Shown here: positions 43,492-51,609 of the stretch, in pieces
Layout of the letters: each line of letters opens with the position of its first letter
Numbering within the stretch: the first letter of the stretch is position 1
Assembly: GCF_012396555.1 (NCBI RefSeq)
Contig: NZ_JAAXPS010000004.1
Span: 62,001 to 126,000, forward strand
Direction: 5' to 3'
DNA from: Facklamia miroungae
GTDB taxonomy: Bacteria > Bacillota > Bacilli > Lactobacillales > Aerococcaceae
Length of the DNA stretch: 64,000 bases
Position numbers and translations under genes: made by a program
The notes under the pieces: generated by a model
What the model saw: only the letters and a program-made list of their open reading frames with translations
Database searches by the model: none
Told to the model about the DNA's origin: nothing

Positions 43492-43539
43492 ACACAATAT
43501 ATAGGATTAAATGATAAGGAGTAGCCCAATATATTGTGT
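43492..43539. promoter_or_regulatory. Tandem NrdR boxes
   Basis: Two 16-bp palindrome-like sites, ACACAATATATAGGAT (43492-43507) and GCCCAATATATTGTGT (43524-43539), each close to the NrdR consensus ACACAATATATTGTGT. They start 32 bp apart, about three helical turns, as in known NrdR-repressed nrd promoters. Confidence 0.85.
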
Positions 43540-43558
43540 TTAATCTTTTCTGTAATTT

Positions 43559-43587
43559 AGTATACTTGCTAAAAAACAAAATTTCAA
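43559..43587 (-). promoter_or_regulatory. Promoter of nrdJ
   Basis: Minus strand: TTGAAA (43587-43582), 17 bp, TATACT (43564-43559). The NrdR boxes lie just downstream of the expected start of transcription. Confidence 0.75.
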
Positions 43588-43661
43588 TCTGAAAAAGATA
43601 ATCTGCGAATGAATATGGAAAGTAATAATTATTGGGTGAAGATTAAAAACAATCAAATATC

Positions 43662-43707
43662 TTTTCAAAAAGAAAAAGATTGTGTATAATGGTCAAAGAA
43701 AGTCAAT
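43662..43707 (+). promoter_or_regulatory. ctsR-clpC promoter with CtsR operator
   Basis: TTTTCA (43662-43667), 17 bp, TATAAT (43685-43690). Directly after it GGTCAAAGAAAGTCAAT (43691-43707) matches 16 of 17 positions of the CtsR heptad repeat RGTCAAANANRGTCAAA. Confidence 0.9.
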
Positions 43708-43740
43708 GTTAAAGAATCGTGGCTTAAAGGAGGGGTGAAT

Positions 43741-44232
43741 TTGTCTAGAAGAAATATGTCCGATATAATTGAAGCTTATCTCAAATCATTTCTGCAAGAT
43801 GCTGAACATGTCGAGATTAAACGTAGTGATATTGCAGATCAATTTGATTGTGTCCCTTCGCAGATCAATTATGTGATTAATACGCGTTTTACTCAAGAGC
43901 ATGGGTATCTTGTAGAGAGTAAGCGTGGAGGTGGCGGCTATATCCGTATTTTAAAAATTCAATTAACTTCGGATGCAGATGAAGTTGCTTCCATGTTGGA
44001 CTTAATTGGCAATCAAATATCTTATCGCAATGGTGTGAACATTATCGAAACGCTGATTGAACGAGAAATTATTACCCAGCGCGAAGGAAGGCTCATTTTA
44101 TCAGTGATCGAAAAATCGGTCTTACATGCTATATCAAATCAAGATCAAGCAGCTCGTGCTATGCTTTTAAAGACCTTTCTCCATCAGTTACGTTATGAAT
44201 TAACTAGTCAGGCCTCAAATGAGGACTATTAA
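43741..44232 (+). CDS. ctsR: Transcriptional repressor CtsR
   Basis: A 163-residue class III heat-shock repressor. It starts SRRNMSDIIEAYLKSFL, then the winged helix with SQINYVINTRFTQEHGYLVE and the tetraglycine loop SKRGGGGYIRI, which senses temperature in Bacillus. I chose TTG 43741 because AAAGGAGG lies 7 bp upstream; the GTG at 43735 overlaps that site. The mcsA and mcsB genes, found between ctsR and clpC in Bacillus, are absent, as in other Lactobacillales. The operator at 43691 gives autorepression. Confidence 0.96.
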   Translation: MSRRNMSDIIEAYLKSFLQDAEHVEIKRSDIADQFDCVPSQINYVINTRFTQEHGYLVESKRGGGGYIRILKIQLTSDADEVASMLDLIGNQISYRNGVNIIETLIEREIITQREGRLILSVIEKSVLHAISNQDQAARAMLLKTFLHQLRYELTSQASNEDY

Positions 44233-44247
44233 ATAGAGGTGAAAAAA

Positions 44248-46719
44248 ATGTTTGAAGAATTATTTACAGAAAGCGCTCGGCAAGCCATGTTGTTCGCCGC
44301 TGAACATGCCTATGTTTTCCATCACCAAGCAGTAGGTACCGAACACATCCTTTTAGGATTAGCGCGTGAAGAAAATGGTATTGCAGGTAAAGTCTTAAGA
44401 GATTATGGGGCAGAATATCCTGCCTTATTAGATGAATTAGAAATGATTCATGGTAAAAGTTTAAATACAGGAAGACGTGGGGAAGTAGTAATTCCTTATT
44501 CTCCACGTGCAAAAAAGATTATTATGAATGCTTCGAATGATGCAAAACGTCTAGGAGCTCCTAAAGTAGGAACTGAACACCTACTTTTAGGTCTTCTAAA
44601 AGAAGAAATCTTAGCCACTGTGTTGTTGAAAAATTTAGGAATTGATCTTGCTGAATTACGTAAAGGTATCTTTGATGAAATTGGGATTAACCAACAAAAG
44701 CGTTCAGACAGTCAAAGTAAAAGAGGTCGTCGTCAACAAAACGCGAACAATCAATCTAATACTGCTACTTTAGACGGAGTTTCAAGAGACTTAACTCAAT
44801 TGGCACGTGATGGCAAATTGGATCCAGTTATTGGTCGTGAAAAAGAAATACGTCGTATGATTCAAATTATTTCCCGTAGAACCAAAAATAACCCAGTTCT
44901 CGTTGGGGAGCCTGGAGTTGGTAAGACAGCTATTGCAGAAGGACTTGCCCAAGCAATGGTTACGGGAAAAGTGCCTAGTGAAATCGCTGAAAAGCGTTTA
45001 ATGATGCTGGACACAGCTGCCTTAGTTGCTGGAACCAAATACCGTGGTGAGTTTGAAGAGCGAATGAAGAAAATTATTGAAGAAATTGCTCAAGACGGCA
45101 AAGTGATTCTCTTCATTGATGAGCTCCATACTTTAATCGGTGCTGGTGGAGCAGAGGGAGCAATCGATGCTGCAAATATTCTTAAACCAGCCTTAGCAAG
45201 AGGAGAAATACAGACTGTTGGTGCAACAACTTTTGATGAATATCAAAAACACATCGAAAAAGATTCAGCTCTAGAACGTCGTTTTTCTAAAATTGTGATT
45301 GAAGAGCCTACTCCAGCTGAATCTATTCAGATAATTACTGGCTTGCGTGCTAAATATGAACAGCATCATCATGTGGAAATTACCGATGAAGCCATTGAAG
45401 CGGCTGTTAAATTGTCATCGCGTTATATGAATGAACGCAAGTTACCTGATAAGGCAGTAGATCTGATCGATGAAGCTTCTGCCAAAGTCAGAATCGAAGA
45501 GGGTAATCAAGCTGAGAATATAGCAGAATATGAATTGCAATTAAAAACACTGGCTAATCGTAAAGAACAAGCCATTCTTGATCGTAATTTTGAGTTGGCA
45601 GCCGACATTCGAAAAGACGAACAAGAATTAGAAAAGGAAATTGAGAAAGCTAATACCAAAGCTAAAAAAGAGAATAACAAAGAGGAATTAACGTATCCAA
45701 AAGTGACAGCTGAGCATGTAGCAGAAGTGACAGCTTTAGCAACCGGAGTTCCGATTTATCAAATGGATGTTGCGGAAGCTAAACGCTTAGTGCATTTAGA
45801 GGCTGAATTACATGAACGAGTGATCGGACAAGATTCAGCAGTTTCATCGGTCGCACGAGCGATTCGAAGAGCCCGCTCCGGCCTAAAAAGTCCTCAAAGA
45901 CCGATTGGGTCCTTCTTATTCTTAGGGCCAACCGGTGTTGGTAAAACTGAATTGGCGAAGACGCTTGCTAATTCAATGTTTGGTTCTCAAGATAATATGA
46001 TTCGGGTCGATATGTCAGAATATATGGAAAAACATGCTGTCTCTCGACTTGTTGGTTCTCCTCCAGGATATGTTGGTTATGATGAATCGGGTCAATTAAC
46101 TGAAAAAGTACGTCAAAAACCTTATTCAGTAATTCTTTTAGACGAAATTGAAAAGGCTCATCCTGATGTTTTTAACATTTTATTACAAGTTTTTGATGAT
46201 GGTCACTTAACTGATGGTAAAGGACGACGTGTCGATTTCAGAAACACAATTATCATTATGACGTCTAATATTGGTGCGACAGCCCTTCGAGATGAGAAAT
46301 CAGTAGGTTTTGGAGCAGTAAGTTATGCTGATGACTTTAAAGCGATGGAAAAACGTATTATGGAAGAATTAAAACGTGCATTCCGTCCAGAATTCTTAAA
46401 CCGAATTGATGAAACAATTGTTTTTCATTCATTGGATAAAGAACAAATTAAAGAAATCGTTAAACTGCAAACCAATGAAATTGTTAAGCGTCTTGATGAA
46501 CTAGAAATCAACGCTCGTATTACCGATACAGCTATTGATATTATTGCAGAAGCGGGATTTGATCCCGAGTATGGCGCACGTCCAATCCGACGAGCCATTC
46601 AAAAACAAATTGAAGATGAATTAAGTGAGATGCTATTGAACGGAGATATTGCCTTAGGCGATAACATAACAATTGGTGGTCGCTCAGGTTCAATTAAGAT
46701 AAATAATCGTTCAAAATAA
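44248..46719 (+). CDS. clpC: ATP-dependent Clp protease ATP-binding subunit ClpC
   Basis: An 823-residue Hsp100 unfoldase that feeds ClpP. Two Clp_N repeats (about residues 1-145) are followed by AAA1 with Walker [14 protein letters not shown], a middle UVR-type coiled region ([19 protein letters not shown]), AAA2 with [13 protein letters not shown], and the C-terminal D2-small domain. I chose the ATG at 44248 because AGAGGTG lies 7 bp upstream. It follows ctsR with 15 bp and shares the CtsR-controlled promoter. Without McsB in the operon, arginine-phosphate targeting is doubtful. Confidence 0.96.
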   Translation: MFEELFTESARQAMLFAAEHAYVFHHQAVGTEHILLGLAREENGIAGKVLRDYGAEYPALLDELEMIHGKSLNTGRRGEVVIPYSPRAKKIIMNASNDAKRLGAPKVGTEHLLLGLLKEEILATVLLKNLGIDLAELRKGIFDEIGINQQKRSDSQSKRGRRQQNANNQSNTATLDGVSRDLTQLARDGKLDPVIGREKEIRRMIQIISRRTKNNPVLVGEPGVGKTAIAEGLAQAMVTGKVPSEIAEKRLMMLDTAALVAGTKYRGEFEERMKKIIEEIAQDGKVILFIDELHTLIGAGGAEGAIDAANILKPALARGEIQTVGATTFDEYQKHIEKDSALERRFSKIVIEEPTPAESIQIITGLRAKYEQHHHVEITDEAIEAAVKLSSRYMNERKLPDKAVDLIDEASAKVRIEEGNQAENIAEYELQLKTLANRKEQAILDRNFELAADIRKDEQELEKEIEKANTKAKKENNKEELTYPKVTAEHVAEVTALATGVPIYQMDVAEAKRLVHLEAELHERVIGQDSAVSSVARAIRRARSGLKSPQRPIGSFLFLGPTGVGKTELAKTLANSMFGSQDNMIRVDMSEYMEKHAVSRLVGSPPGYVGYDESGQLTEKVRQKPYSVILLDEIEKAHPDVFNILLQVFDDGHLTDGKGRRVDFRNTIIIMTSNIGATALRDEKSVGFGAVSYADDFKAMEKRIMEELKRAFRPEFLNRIDETIVFHSLDKEQIKEIVKLQTNEIVKRLDELEINARITDTAIDIIAEAGFDPEYGARPIRRAIQKQIEDELSEMLLNGDIALGDNITIGGRSGSIKINNRSK

Positions 46720-46746
46720 TGAACAACTAACCAATGTCTTCTTTAT

Positions 46747-46788
46747 GCGTAGTCGGATAAGTTCTGCTTATTCGGCTACGCTTTTTTT
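46747..46788 (+). terminator. Terminator after clpC
   Basis: A 15-bp stem with two G-T pairs (46747-46761 with 46767-46781), followed by seven T. Confidence 0.92.
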
Positions 46789-46906
46789 AATTCATCGCAA
46801 TAGACTAACCTTCATTCTATGAAAGCATTTTACTGTCTATTTAAGCTGTTTAATGATAAAGTTAAGTTGTAGAAAAAGAAAATTTTAAAAAAAGAGGAGG
46901 ATTTAT

Positions 46907-47260
46907 ATGTTATTTAATAAAAAAAATAAAATCACAAATATTATCGCAGGAACAGCTATTGTCGCAGCTGTAACAGGGGTTATACTTTATGCTTACCTAG
47001 ATGATGACGCTAACGAACGTGTTAGAGGGATGATTAATCGTGAAAAAGTTAAAGCTTATGTTAAGCATACTTTAAATGGATCCGATCATTTAGTAAATAT
47101 GGTAAATGATTTGTCTGATGAAGAGGTTAATACCTTAATCGGTATTGCTAATAAAACAAAAGCGACTCAGTCACATATGAGTGAAGGATTCAAACAAATT
47201 ATTAACCGTGCAAAAGAACTTGCTGATGATGCTGGTGAAAAAGTAAATAATTTGTTCTAA
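46907..47260 (+). CDS. Small single-pass membrane protein (YtxH-like), function unknown
   Basis: A 117-residue protein with one N-terminal helix (about residues 10-28, IIAGTAIVAAVTGVILYAY) and a charged helical rest ending in AKELADDAGEKVNNLF, which resembles the amphipathic tails of YtxH/general-stress proteins. No catalytic motif is seen. GAGGAGG precedes the ATG. It has its own terminator and lies 187 bp after clpC. Weak resemblance only; the function is not known. Confidence 0.75.
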   Translation: MLFNKKNKITNIIAGTAIVAAVTGVILYAYLDDDANERVRGMINREKVKAYVKHTLNGSDHLVNMVNDLSDEEVNTLIGIANKTKATQSHMSEGFKQIINRAKELADDAGEKVNNLF

Positions 47261-47278
47261 TCTAACGCAAAAATATAC

Positions 47279-47319
47279 ATAACAAAAGCAACCTATACAA
47301 TGAGGTTGCTTTTTGTTAT
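47279..47319. terminator. Long-stem bidirectional terminator
   Basis: ATAACAAAAGCAACCT (47279-47294) pairs with AGGTTGCTTTTTGTTAT (47303-47319) with a single bulge. Confidence 0.88.
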
Positions 47320-47354
47320 AAATGACTAAAGTAGTTTAATTAGGAGTCGGATAA

Positions 47355-47897
47355 ATGGAGAACATACTTTTTAAAGAATTAGGACCGCACGAACAAGACC
47401 TACATAAAAAATGGATGCTAGAAGCGATTAAAGAAGCTGAAAAGGCTAGAGCAATCGGAGAGGTGCCCATTGGTGCTGTTGTAGTTCATAATGAAGAAAT
47501 CATTGGACGAGGGTTCAATATAAGAGAAAGTCAACATCAAGCAACTGGACATGCTGAGATGATAGCGATTAGGCAGGCTAATGAAAGGCTTAAAGCATGG
47601 CGTCTACAAGGTGCTAAATTGTACGTTACATTAGAGCCCTGTCCGATGTGTGCTGGAGCATCCGTATTAGCTCGACTTGATCAAGTCATTTTTGCTGCGA
47701 GAGATCCTAAGGGTGGCTGCGGTGGTAGCTTAATGAATCTAATGCATGAGGAACGGTTTAATCATCAAGTAGAAGTAATCGAAGGAGTTTTAGAAGCAGA
47801 GTGCAGTCAATTGATGTCTGACTTTTTTAGACAACTTCGGTTAAGAAAAAAAGAAATTAAAGCGAAGTACATTTCATCGGTCAATATCCACAGATAG
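47355..47897 (+). CDS. tadA: tRNA-specific adenosine deaminase TadA
   Basis: A 180-residue zinc deaminase that converts A34 to inosine in tRNA-Arg(ACG). The zinc site is HAE in ATGHAEMIAI plus PCPMCAGA. It has a 15-residue N-terminal extension (LFKELGPHEQDLHKK) before the usual start WMLEAIKEAEKA. TAGGAG lies before the ATG. It is followed by the SRP RNA gene, as in many Firmicutes, but the usual dnaX does not follow that RNA here. Confidence 0.95.
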   Translation: MENILFKELGPHEQDLHKKWMLEAIKEAEKARAIGEVPIGAVVVHNEEIIGRGFNIRESQHQATGHAEMIAIRQANERLKAWRLQGAKLYVTLEPCPMCAGASVLARLDQVIFAARDPKGGCGGSLMNLMHEERFNHQVEVIEGVLEAECSQLMSDFFRQLRLRKKEIKAKYISSVNIHR

Positions 47898-47969
47898 TGT
47901 GTGGAAAAGTCAACTTATACACAGACTTATGCACAGTTCGATTTAAAAAGGTGATTTTCTAGCTTCAAT

Positions 47970-47998
47970 TTTACAAATTAGTTGGTTCATGTTACAAT
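47970..47998 (+). promoter_or_regulatory. Promoter of the SRP RNA
   Basis: TTTACA (47970-47975), 17 bp, and extended -10 TGT-TACAAT (-10 hexamer 47993-47998), placing the start of transcription at about 48005. Confidence 0.75.
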
Positions 47999-48005
47999 AA
48001 TATAA

Positions 48006-48083
48006 GGCAATGATGGATTCACGAACCGAGTCAGGACCGGAAGGTAGCAGCTATAAGTGATGAAGTCATGTGCCTATTTTTTT
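48006..48083 (+). ncRNA. ffs: Signal recognition particle RNA (4.5S type)
   Basis: The universally conserved SRP domain IV is present: GTCAGGACCGGAAGGTAGCAGC lies within 48030-48051, with the GGAA tetraloop. The ends pair (GGCA at 48006 with TGCC at 48071-48074) and a run of T follows. At about 70-75 nt it is the short hairpin form typical of Lactobacillales, without the Alu domain of Bacillus. Confidence 0.95.
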
Positions 48084-48158
48084 TGGCTTAAAATCCTGAT
48101 TTTATATGTCTTCTTAGCTTGATTCCCTATTATTAGAAGCGTGTCTACTAATTATTGC

Positions 48159-48300
48159 TATAATTGCTAAATTTTCAGAAACCTTTAAAATCATGGTTCC
48201 TCATTTAATTAATCATCACTCATTAAAAACTTAACTTTTTAGTAGTTCAGATAAGCAAGCCTAAATGTATTTTTCCTAGCTAAGCTAGGCTTTTTTTATG
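48159..48300 (+). ncRNA. Candidate small RNA unit (promoter, CodY-like box, terminator)
   Basis: An extended -10 TGC-TATAAT (hexamer 48159-48164) is followed by AATTTTCAGAAACCT (48170-48184), which fits 13 of 15 positions of the CodY box. About 100 bp further a hairpin CCTAGC/GCTAGG (48279-48293) with GCTTTTTTT ends the unit. No open frame with a ribosome site lies between. The -35 is poor, so the unit is a proposal. Confidence 0.4.
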
Positions 48301-48321
48301 TATGAAAACCTCGTTTCCAAA

Positions 48322-48375
48322 TTTACAAATAATTTACGTGGAATTTACTAGAAGTTAATACTCACATGCTATATT
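48322..48375 (+). promoter_or_regulatory. Pho box with four 11-bp repeats and -10 (ugp operon promoter)
   Basis: TTTACA (48322), TTTACG (48333), TTTACT (48344) and TTAATA (48355) repeat exactly every 11 bp, the layout of PhoP-type boxes (TTHACA with 5-bp spacers). The -10, extended TGC-TATATT (hexamer 48370-48375), follows at the distance seen in PhoP-activated promoters, and there is no good -35. Confidence 0.8.
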
Positions 48376-48422
48376 TTTGTTAACGGTCATTTTAATAAGA
48401 TCGAAAACGAGGAGGAAGCATA

Positions 48423-49739
48423 ATGAAAAAAACATTTAAGAAATTGATGGTAGGGTTACTATCAGCTTCGATAGCTACAGTAAGTGCTTTACCACTAGCA
48501 CAAACGGTTCAAGCTGCAGAACCCGTCAAATTATCTTTCTGGCATGGAATGGGTGGATCAACAGGAGACGCTTTACAAAAATTAGTTGATCAGTACAACG
48601 AATCACAAGATGCTGTAGAAGTTGAAGCCCAGTATCAAGGATCTTATGATGAAACTCTAACCAAATTACGTTCTTCTGCCTCTGGATCTGAAGTTGGTGC
48701 AGATGTGGTTCAAGTATTTGAAGTTGGAACAACCTTTATGATTGATTCCGGTTTAACTGTTCCCATTCAAGAATATGTAGATAAAACTAACTTTGATTTA
48801 GATTTATTAGAGCCTAACTTATTAGCTTATTTTACGATTGATGGTAAGTTAAACTCAATGCCTTTCAATAACTCAACTCCTTTAATGTACTATAATAAAG
48901 ATATTTTTGATAAAGCAGGGGTAGAAGTTCCTACAACCTTAGAAGAACTTATTGAAATCGGTCCTAAATTGCAAGAAGCTGGAGCAGCTATGCCAGCATC
49001 GATCGGAATTTATGGATGGTGGATTGATCAATGGTTCAATAAAATGGAAAAAGATATCTTTGACCATGCGAATGGACGCGATGGTGCACCTGAATCCGTA
49101 GCTTTTATTGAGAATGGTGGTATGGAAAAGATTTTAACGATGTGGAAAAAAGGTGTGGATGAAGGTGTTATGCCGAACGTAGGTCGTGAAGGTGGCCATC
49201 CAGAATTTATTGCTGGTCAATCAGCAATCACTTTTGGATCAACAGCCAGTTTACGCCAATTATTAACTGAAGTAGATGGTCGTTTCGAAATTGGTACGGC
49301 TTACTATCCTGGTATTGATTCAGAAGACAAGGGTGGCGTTTCCATTGGTGGAGCATCACTTTGGATGATTCAATCTGACGATGAAGCGAAAAAAGATGCA
49401 GCATGGGACTTTATTCAATTTTTAGTATCTCCTGCTTCTCAAGCACAATGGAATGTTGACACTGGATACTTCCCGGTTAATTTAGCAGCTCATGACGAAC
49501 AGAACTTTAAAGATAACTTAGAGGAATTTCCGCAATTCCAAACTGCCATTGATCAATTGCATGATTCTACAGCTGATGATCAAGGGGCTTTAGCTGGAGT
49601 TGCTCAAGAGTCACGTCAAGTTTTCGAAAACGAAGTTGAAAAAGTACTCAATGGCGAAACTGATCCAAAATCTGCTGCACAAGCAATGGCAGACCAAATC
49701 AATAAAGCGATTGAAAATTACAATAAAGCTAACCAATAA
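48423..49739 (+). CDS. ugpB: Glycerol-3-phosphate/glycerophosphodiester-binding protein UgpB, no lipobox
   Basis: A 438-residue SBP_bac_1 protein. LSFWHGMGGSTGDALQKLVD, QGSYDETLTKLRSS and PFNNSTPLMYYNKDIFDKAG match UgpB, and the genes behind it complete the system. The signal peptide ends TVQAAEP without cysteine, so the protein appears not to be lipid-anchored. GAGGAGG lies before the ATG. Its own partial terminator precedes ugpA, which should raise its level over the membrane parts. Confidence 0.9.
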   Translation: MKKTFKKLMVGLLSASIATVSALPLAQTVQAAEPVKLSFWHGMGGSTGDALQKLVDQYNESQDAVEVEAQYQGSYDETLTKLRSSASGSEVGADVVQVFEVGTTFMIDSGLTVPIQEYVDKTNFDLDLLEPNLLAYFTIDGKLNSMPFNNSTPLMYYNKDIFDKAGVEVPTTLEELIEIGPKLQEAGAAMPASIGIYGWWIDQWFNKMEKDIFDHANGRDGAPESVAFIENGGMEKILTMWKKGVDEGVMPNVGREGGHPEFIAGQSAITFGSTASLRQLLTEVDGRFEIGTAYYPGIDSEDKGGVSIGGASLWMIQSDDEAKKDAAWDFIQFLVSPASQAQWNVDTGYFPVNLAAHDEQNFKDNLEEFPQFQTAIDQLHDSTADDQGALAGVAQESRQVFENEVEKVLNGETDPKSAAQAMADQINKAIENYNKANQ

Positions 49740-49762
49740 TTTAATGAATTAAATGCTTAGAT

Positions 49763-49806
49763 AATCGGGAGAACTTCATTATTGGTGTTCTCTCGATTTT
49801 TTATTT
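49763..49806 (+). terminator. Intercistronic terminator between ugpB and ugpA
   Basis: AATCGGGAGAAC (49763-49774) pairs with GTTCTCTCGATT (49787-49798; one G-T pair), followed by TTTTTTA. Partial read-through must supply ugpA and the rest. Confidence 0.85.
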
Positions 49807-49816
49807 TGAGGAATAT

Positions 49817-50725
49817 ATGCAAGAAGAGGTGGCAGAGATGGAAGAAGAAGTCGTAATAATCGAACAAGAACGAAGTCTTGTAGAAAAAATTAAGGGATAT
49901 GGCTATTTACTGCCAGCGATTTTAATCCTATCGGTATTTATGTTCTGGCCTTTTTTTCAAACCATCTATCGAAGCTTATTTTTGACCAACAATCTGGGTC
50001 AAAACGCTGAGTTTCTAGGCTGGGGGAATTATGCAGAACTATTTTCAAGCGAAAGCTTTTGGAACAGTGTACGGGTGTCTTTTAAATTTGTTGTGATTGT
50101 GGTGATCGTAGGCGTTCTATTGGGCTTTATTACAGCTCTTTTGTGTCAAAAGACCTTCCCAGGTATTAAATTGTTTTCGACCTCCTATGCGATGCCAATG
50201 GCGATTGCGTCTGCAGGGATGGCTATGATTTTTCAAGTCATGTTAAACCCCACTGTCGGGATTATTAATCGAATCCTAGGAACATATGTGAATTATTTGT
50301 CTCAACCAGGGAGTGCTTTGTTAGTTGTGGGAATTTTAACAGGCTGGCTAAATTCAGGGATGAACTTTTTGTATTTTTCATCTGGCTTAGCCAGTATAGA
50401 TGATGCACTTTATGAATCTGCTTCAATCGATGGTGCGAATGGATTAAAGAAATTTATTTACATCACCATTCCGTCTTTAAAACCCACTTTGTTTTTTGTG
50501 ATTGTGACCAATGTTATTAACGCTTTCCAAGGGTTTGGACAGATAAATATATTGACCAAGGGTGGGCCAGGCCAAGCATCTAATGTGATTGTTTATGATA
50601 TTTATCGTAATGCCTTTATGAACTATCGTTATGGCTATGCTTCAGCCGAGTCAGTTATTCTATTTTTAATCGTTATGATCTTGACCATTATCATGTTTAA
50701 AATCCGTGGAAAGGAGAGAGTATAA
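49817..50725 (+). CDS. ugpA: Glycerol-3-phosphate ABC transporter permease UgpA
   Basis: A 302-residue permease with six helices. GYGYLLPAILILSVFMFWPF begins helix 1, SLFLTNNLG follows, and the EAA loop is DDALYESASIDGANGLKKFI. The N-terminus has an unusual acidic stretch. The ATG at 49817 has GAGGA only 4 bp upstream; ATG 49838 with GAGGTGG at 5 bp is an equally good start (295 residues). It overlaps ugpE by 1 bp. Confidence 0.92.
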   Translation: MQEEVAEMEEEVVIIEQERSLVEKIKGYGYLLPAILILSVFMFWPFFQTIYRSLFLTNNLGQNAEFLGWGNYAELFSSESFWNSVRVSFKFVVIVVIVGVLLGFITALLCQKTFPGIKLFSTSYAMPMAIASAGMAMIFQVMLNPTVGIINRILGTYVNYLSQPGSALLVVGILTGWLNSGMNFLYFSSGLASIDDALYESASIDGANGLKKFIYITIPSLKPTLFFVIVTNVINAFQGFGQINILTKGGPGQASNVIVYDIYRNAFMNYRYGYASAESVILFLIVMILTIIMFKIRGKERV

Positions 50726-51597
50726 TGGCAGAACTTATTAAAGAAAATAAGAAAAATACAGTTAAAAAAAGACGCGAACCAATCACTGTATGGAGTATTG
50801 TACGATTGCTTATAAATATAGTTATGTTATTGATTGTTCTTTCGCCTTTATTGTACGGGCTAATGATGTCCGTTAAACCCTCTGGTGAGTTATATGATCC
50901 TGAGAGTGTTTGGTTTCCTAAAAATCCGACATTAACTAATTTTCTTGATGTTTTCGAAATGGCACCAATTGGCACCTATATAAGAAATTCAATGATCGTA
51001 GCGGTAGCTATCACTCTTAGTCAGTTAATAACTTCTGTCTTAGCAGCTTTTGCCTTTCGCTTTTTAAAGTTTAAAGGTAAAGGGCTATTATACGCATTAA
51101 TCTTATCGACAATGATGATTCCAGGCGAAGCCGTTATTATTTCGCAGTTTTTAATGGTTTCATCTTGGGGTTGGAATGATTCTCTCTATGTTTTAATCAT
51201 CCCTTTCATTATATCTGCCTTTAATATCTTCTTATGTGTTCAAGCCTTGCAGAACTTTCCCTATGAAGTGTATGAAGCTGCTAAGGTAGATGGTTGTACC
51301 GATTTACGATTCGTTTTAACTATTTTGATGCCTTTGATAAAACCAACCTTAGGAGCTATGTCTGTTCAATCATTCCTATCGGGATGGAATATGTATATGT
51401 GGCCACTACTAGTGACAAATAATGATCAGAATCGGACCGTTCAAATCGGAATTAGCATGCTCAATTCAGTCGATTCTCAGTCACTTGTTTTAATGGTGGC
51501 AGGTGTCATGATCTGTATGATTCCGAGCTTGCTTATCTTCATTGTGGGTTCAAGAAATATGGTAAAAGGTCTTACGGCCGGAGCGGTGAAAGGATAG
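50725..51597 (+). CDS. ugpE: Glycerol-3-phosphate ABC transporter permease UgpE
   Basis: A 290-residue permease. PLLYGLMMSVKPSGELYDPE after helix 1, TMMIPGEAVIISQFLMVSSW and the EAA loop YEVYEAAKVDGCTDLRFVLT identify the MalG/UgpE group. AAAGGAGAGAG precedes the ATG, which shares one base with the ugpA stop. With UgpA it forms the channel. Confidence 0.93.
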   Translation: MAELIKENKKNTVKKRREPITVWSIVRLLINIVMLLIVLSPLLYGLMMSVKPSGELYDPESVWFPKNPTLTNFLDVFEMAPIGTYIRNSMIVAVAITLSQLITSVLAAFAFRFLKFKGKGLLYALILSTMMIPGEAVIISQFLMVSSWGWNDSLYVLIIPFIISAFNIFLCVQALQNFPYEVYEAAKVDGCTDLRFVLTILMPLIKPTLGAMSVQSFLSGWNMYMWPLLVTNNDQNRTVQIGISMLNSVDSQSLVLMVAGVMICMIPSLLIFIVGSRNMVKGLTAGAVKG

Positions 51598-51609
51598 GGG
51601 AAAATAGAG

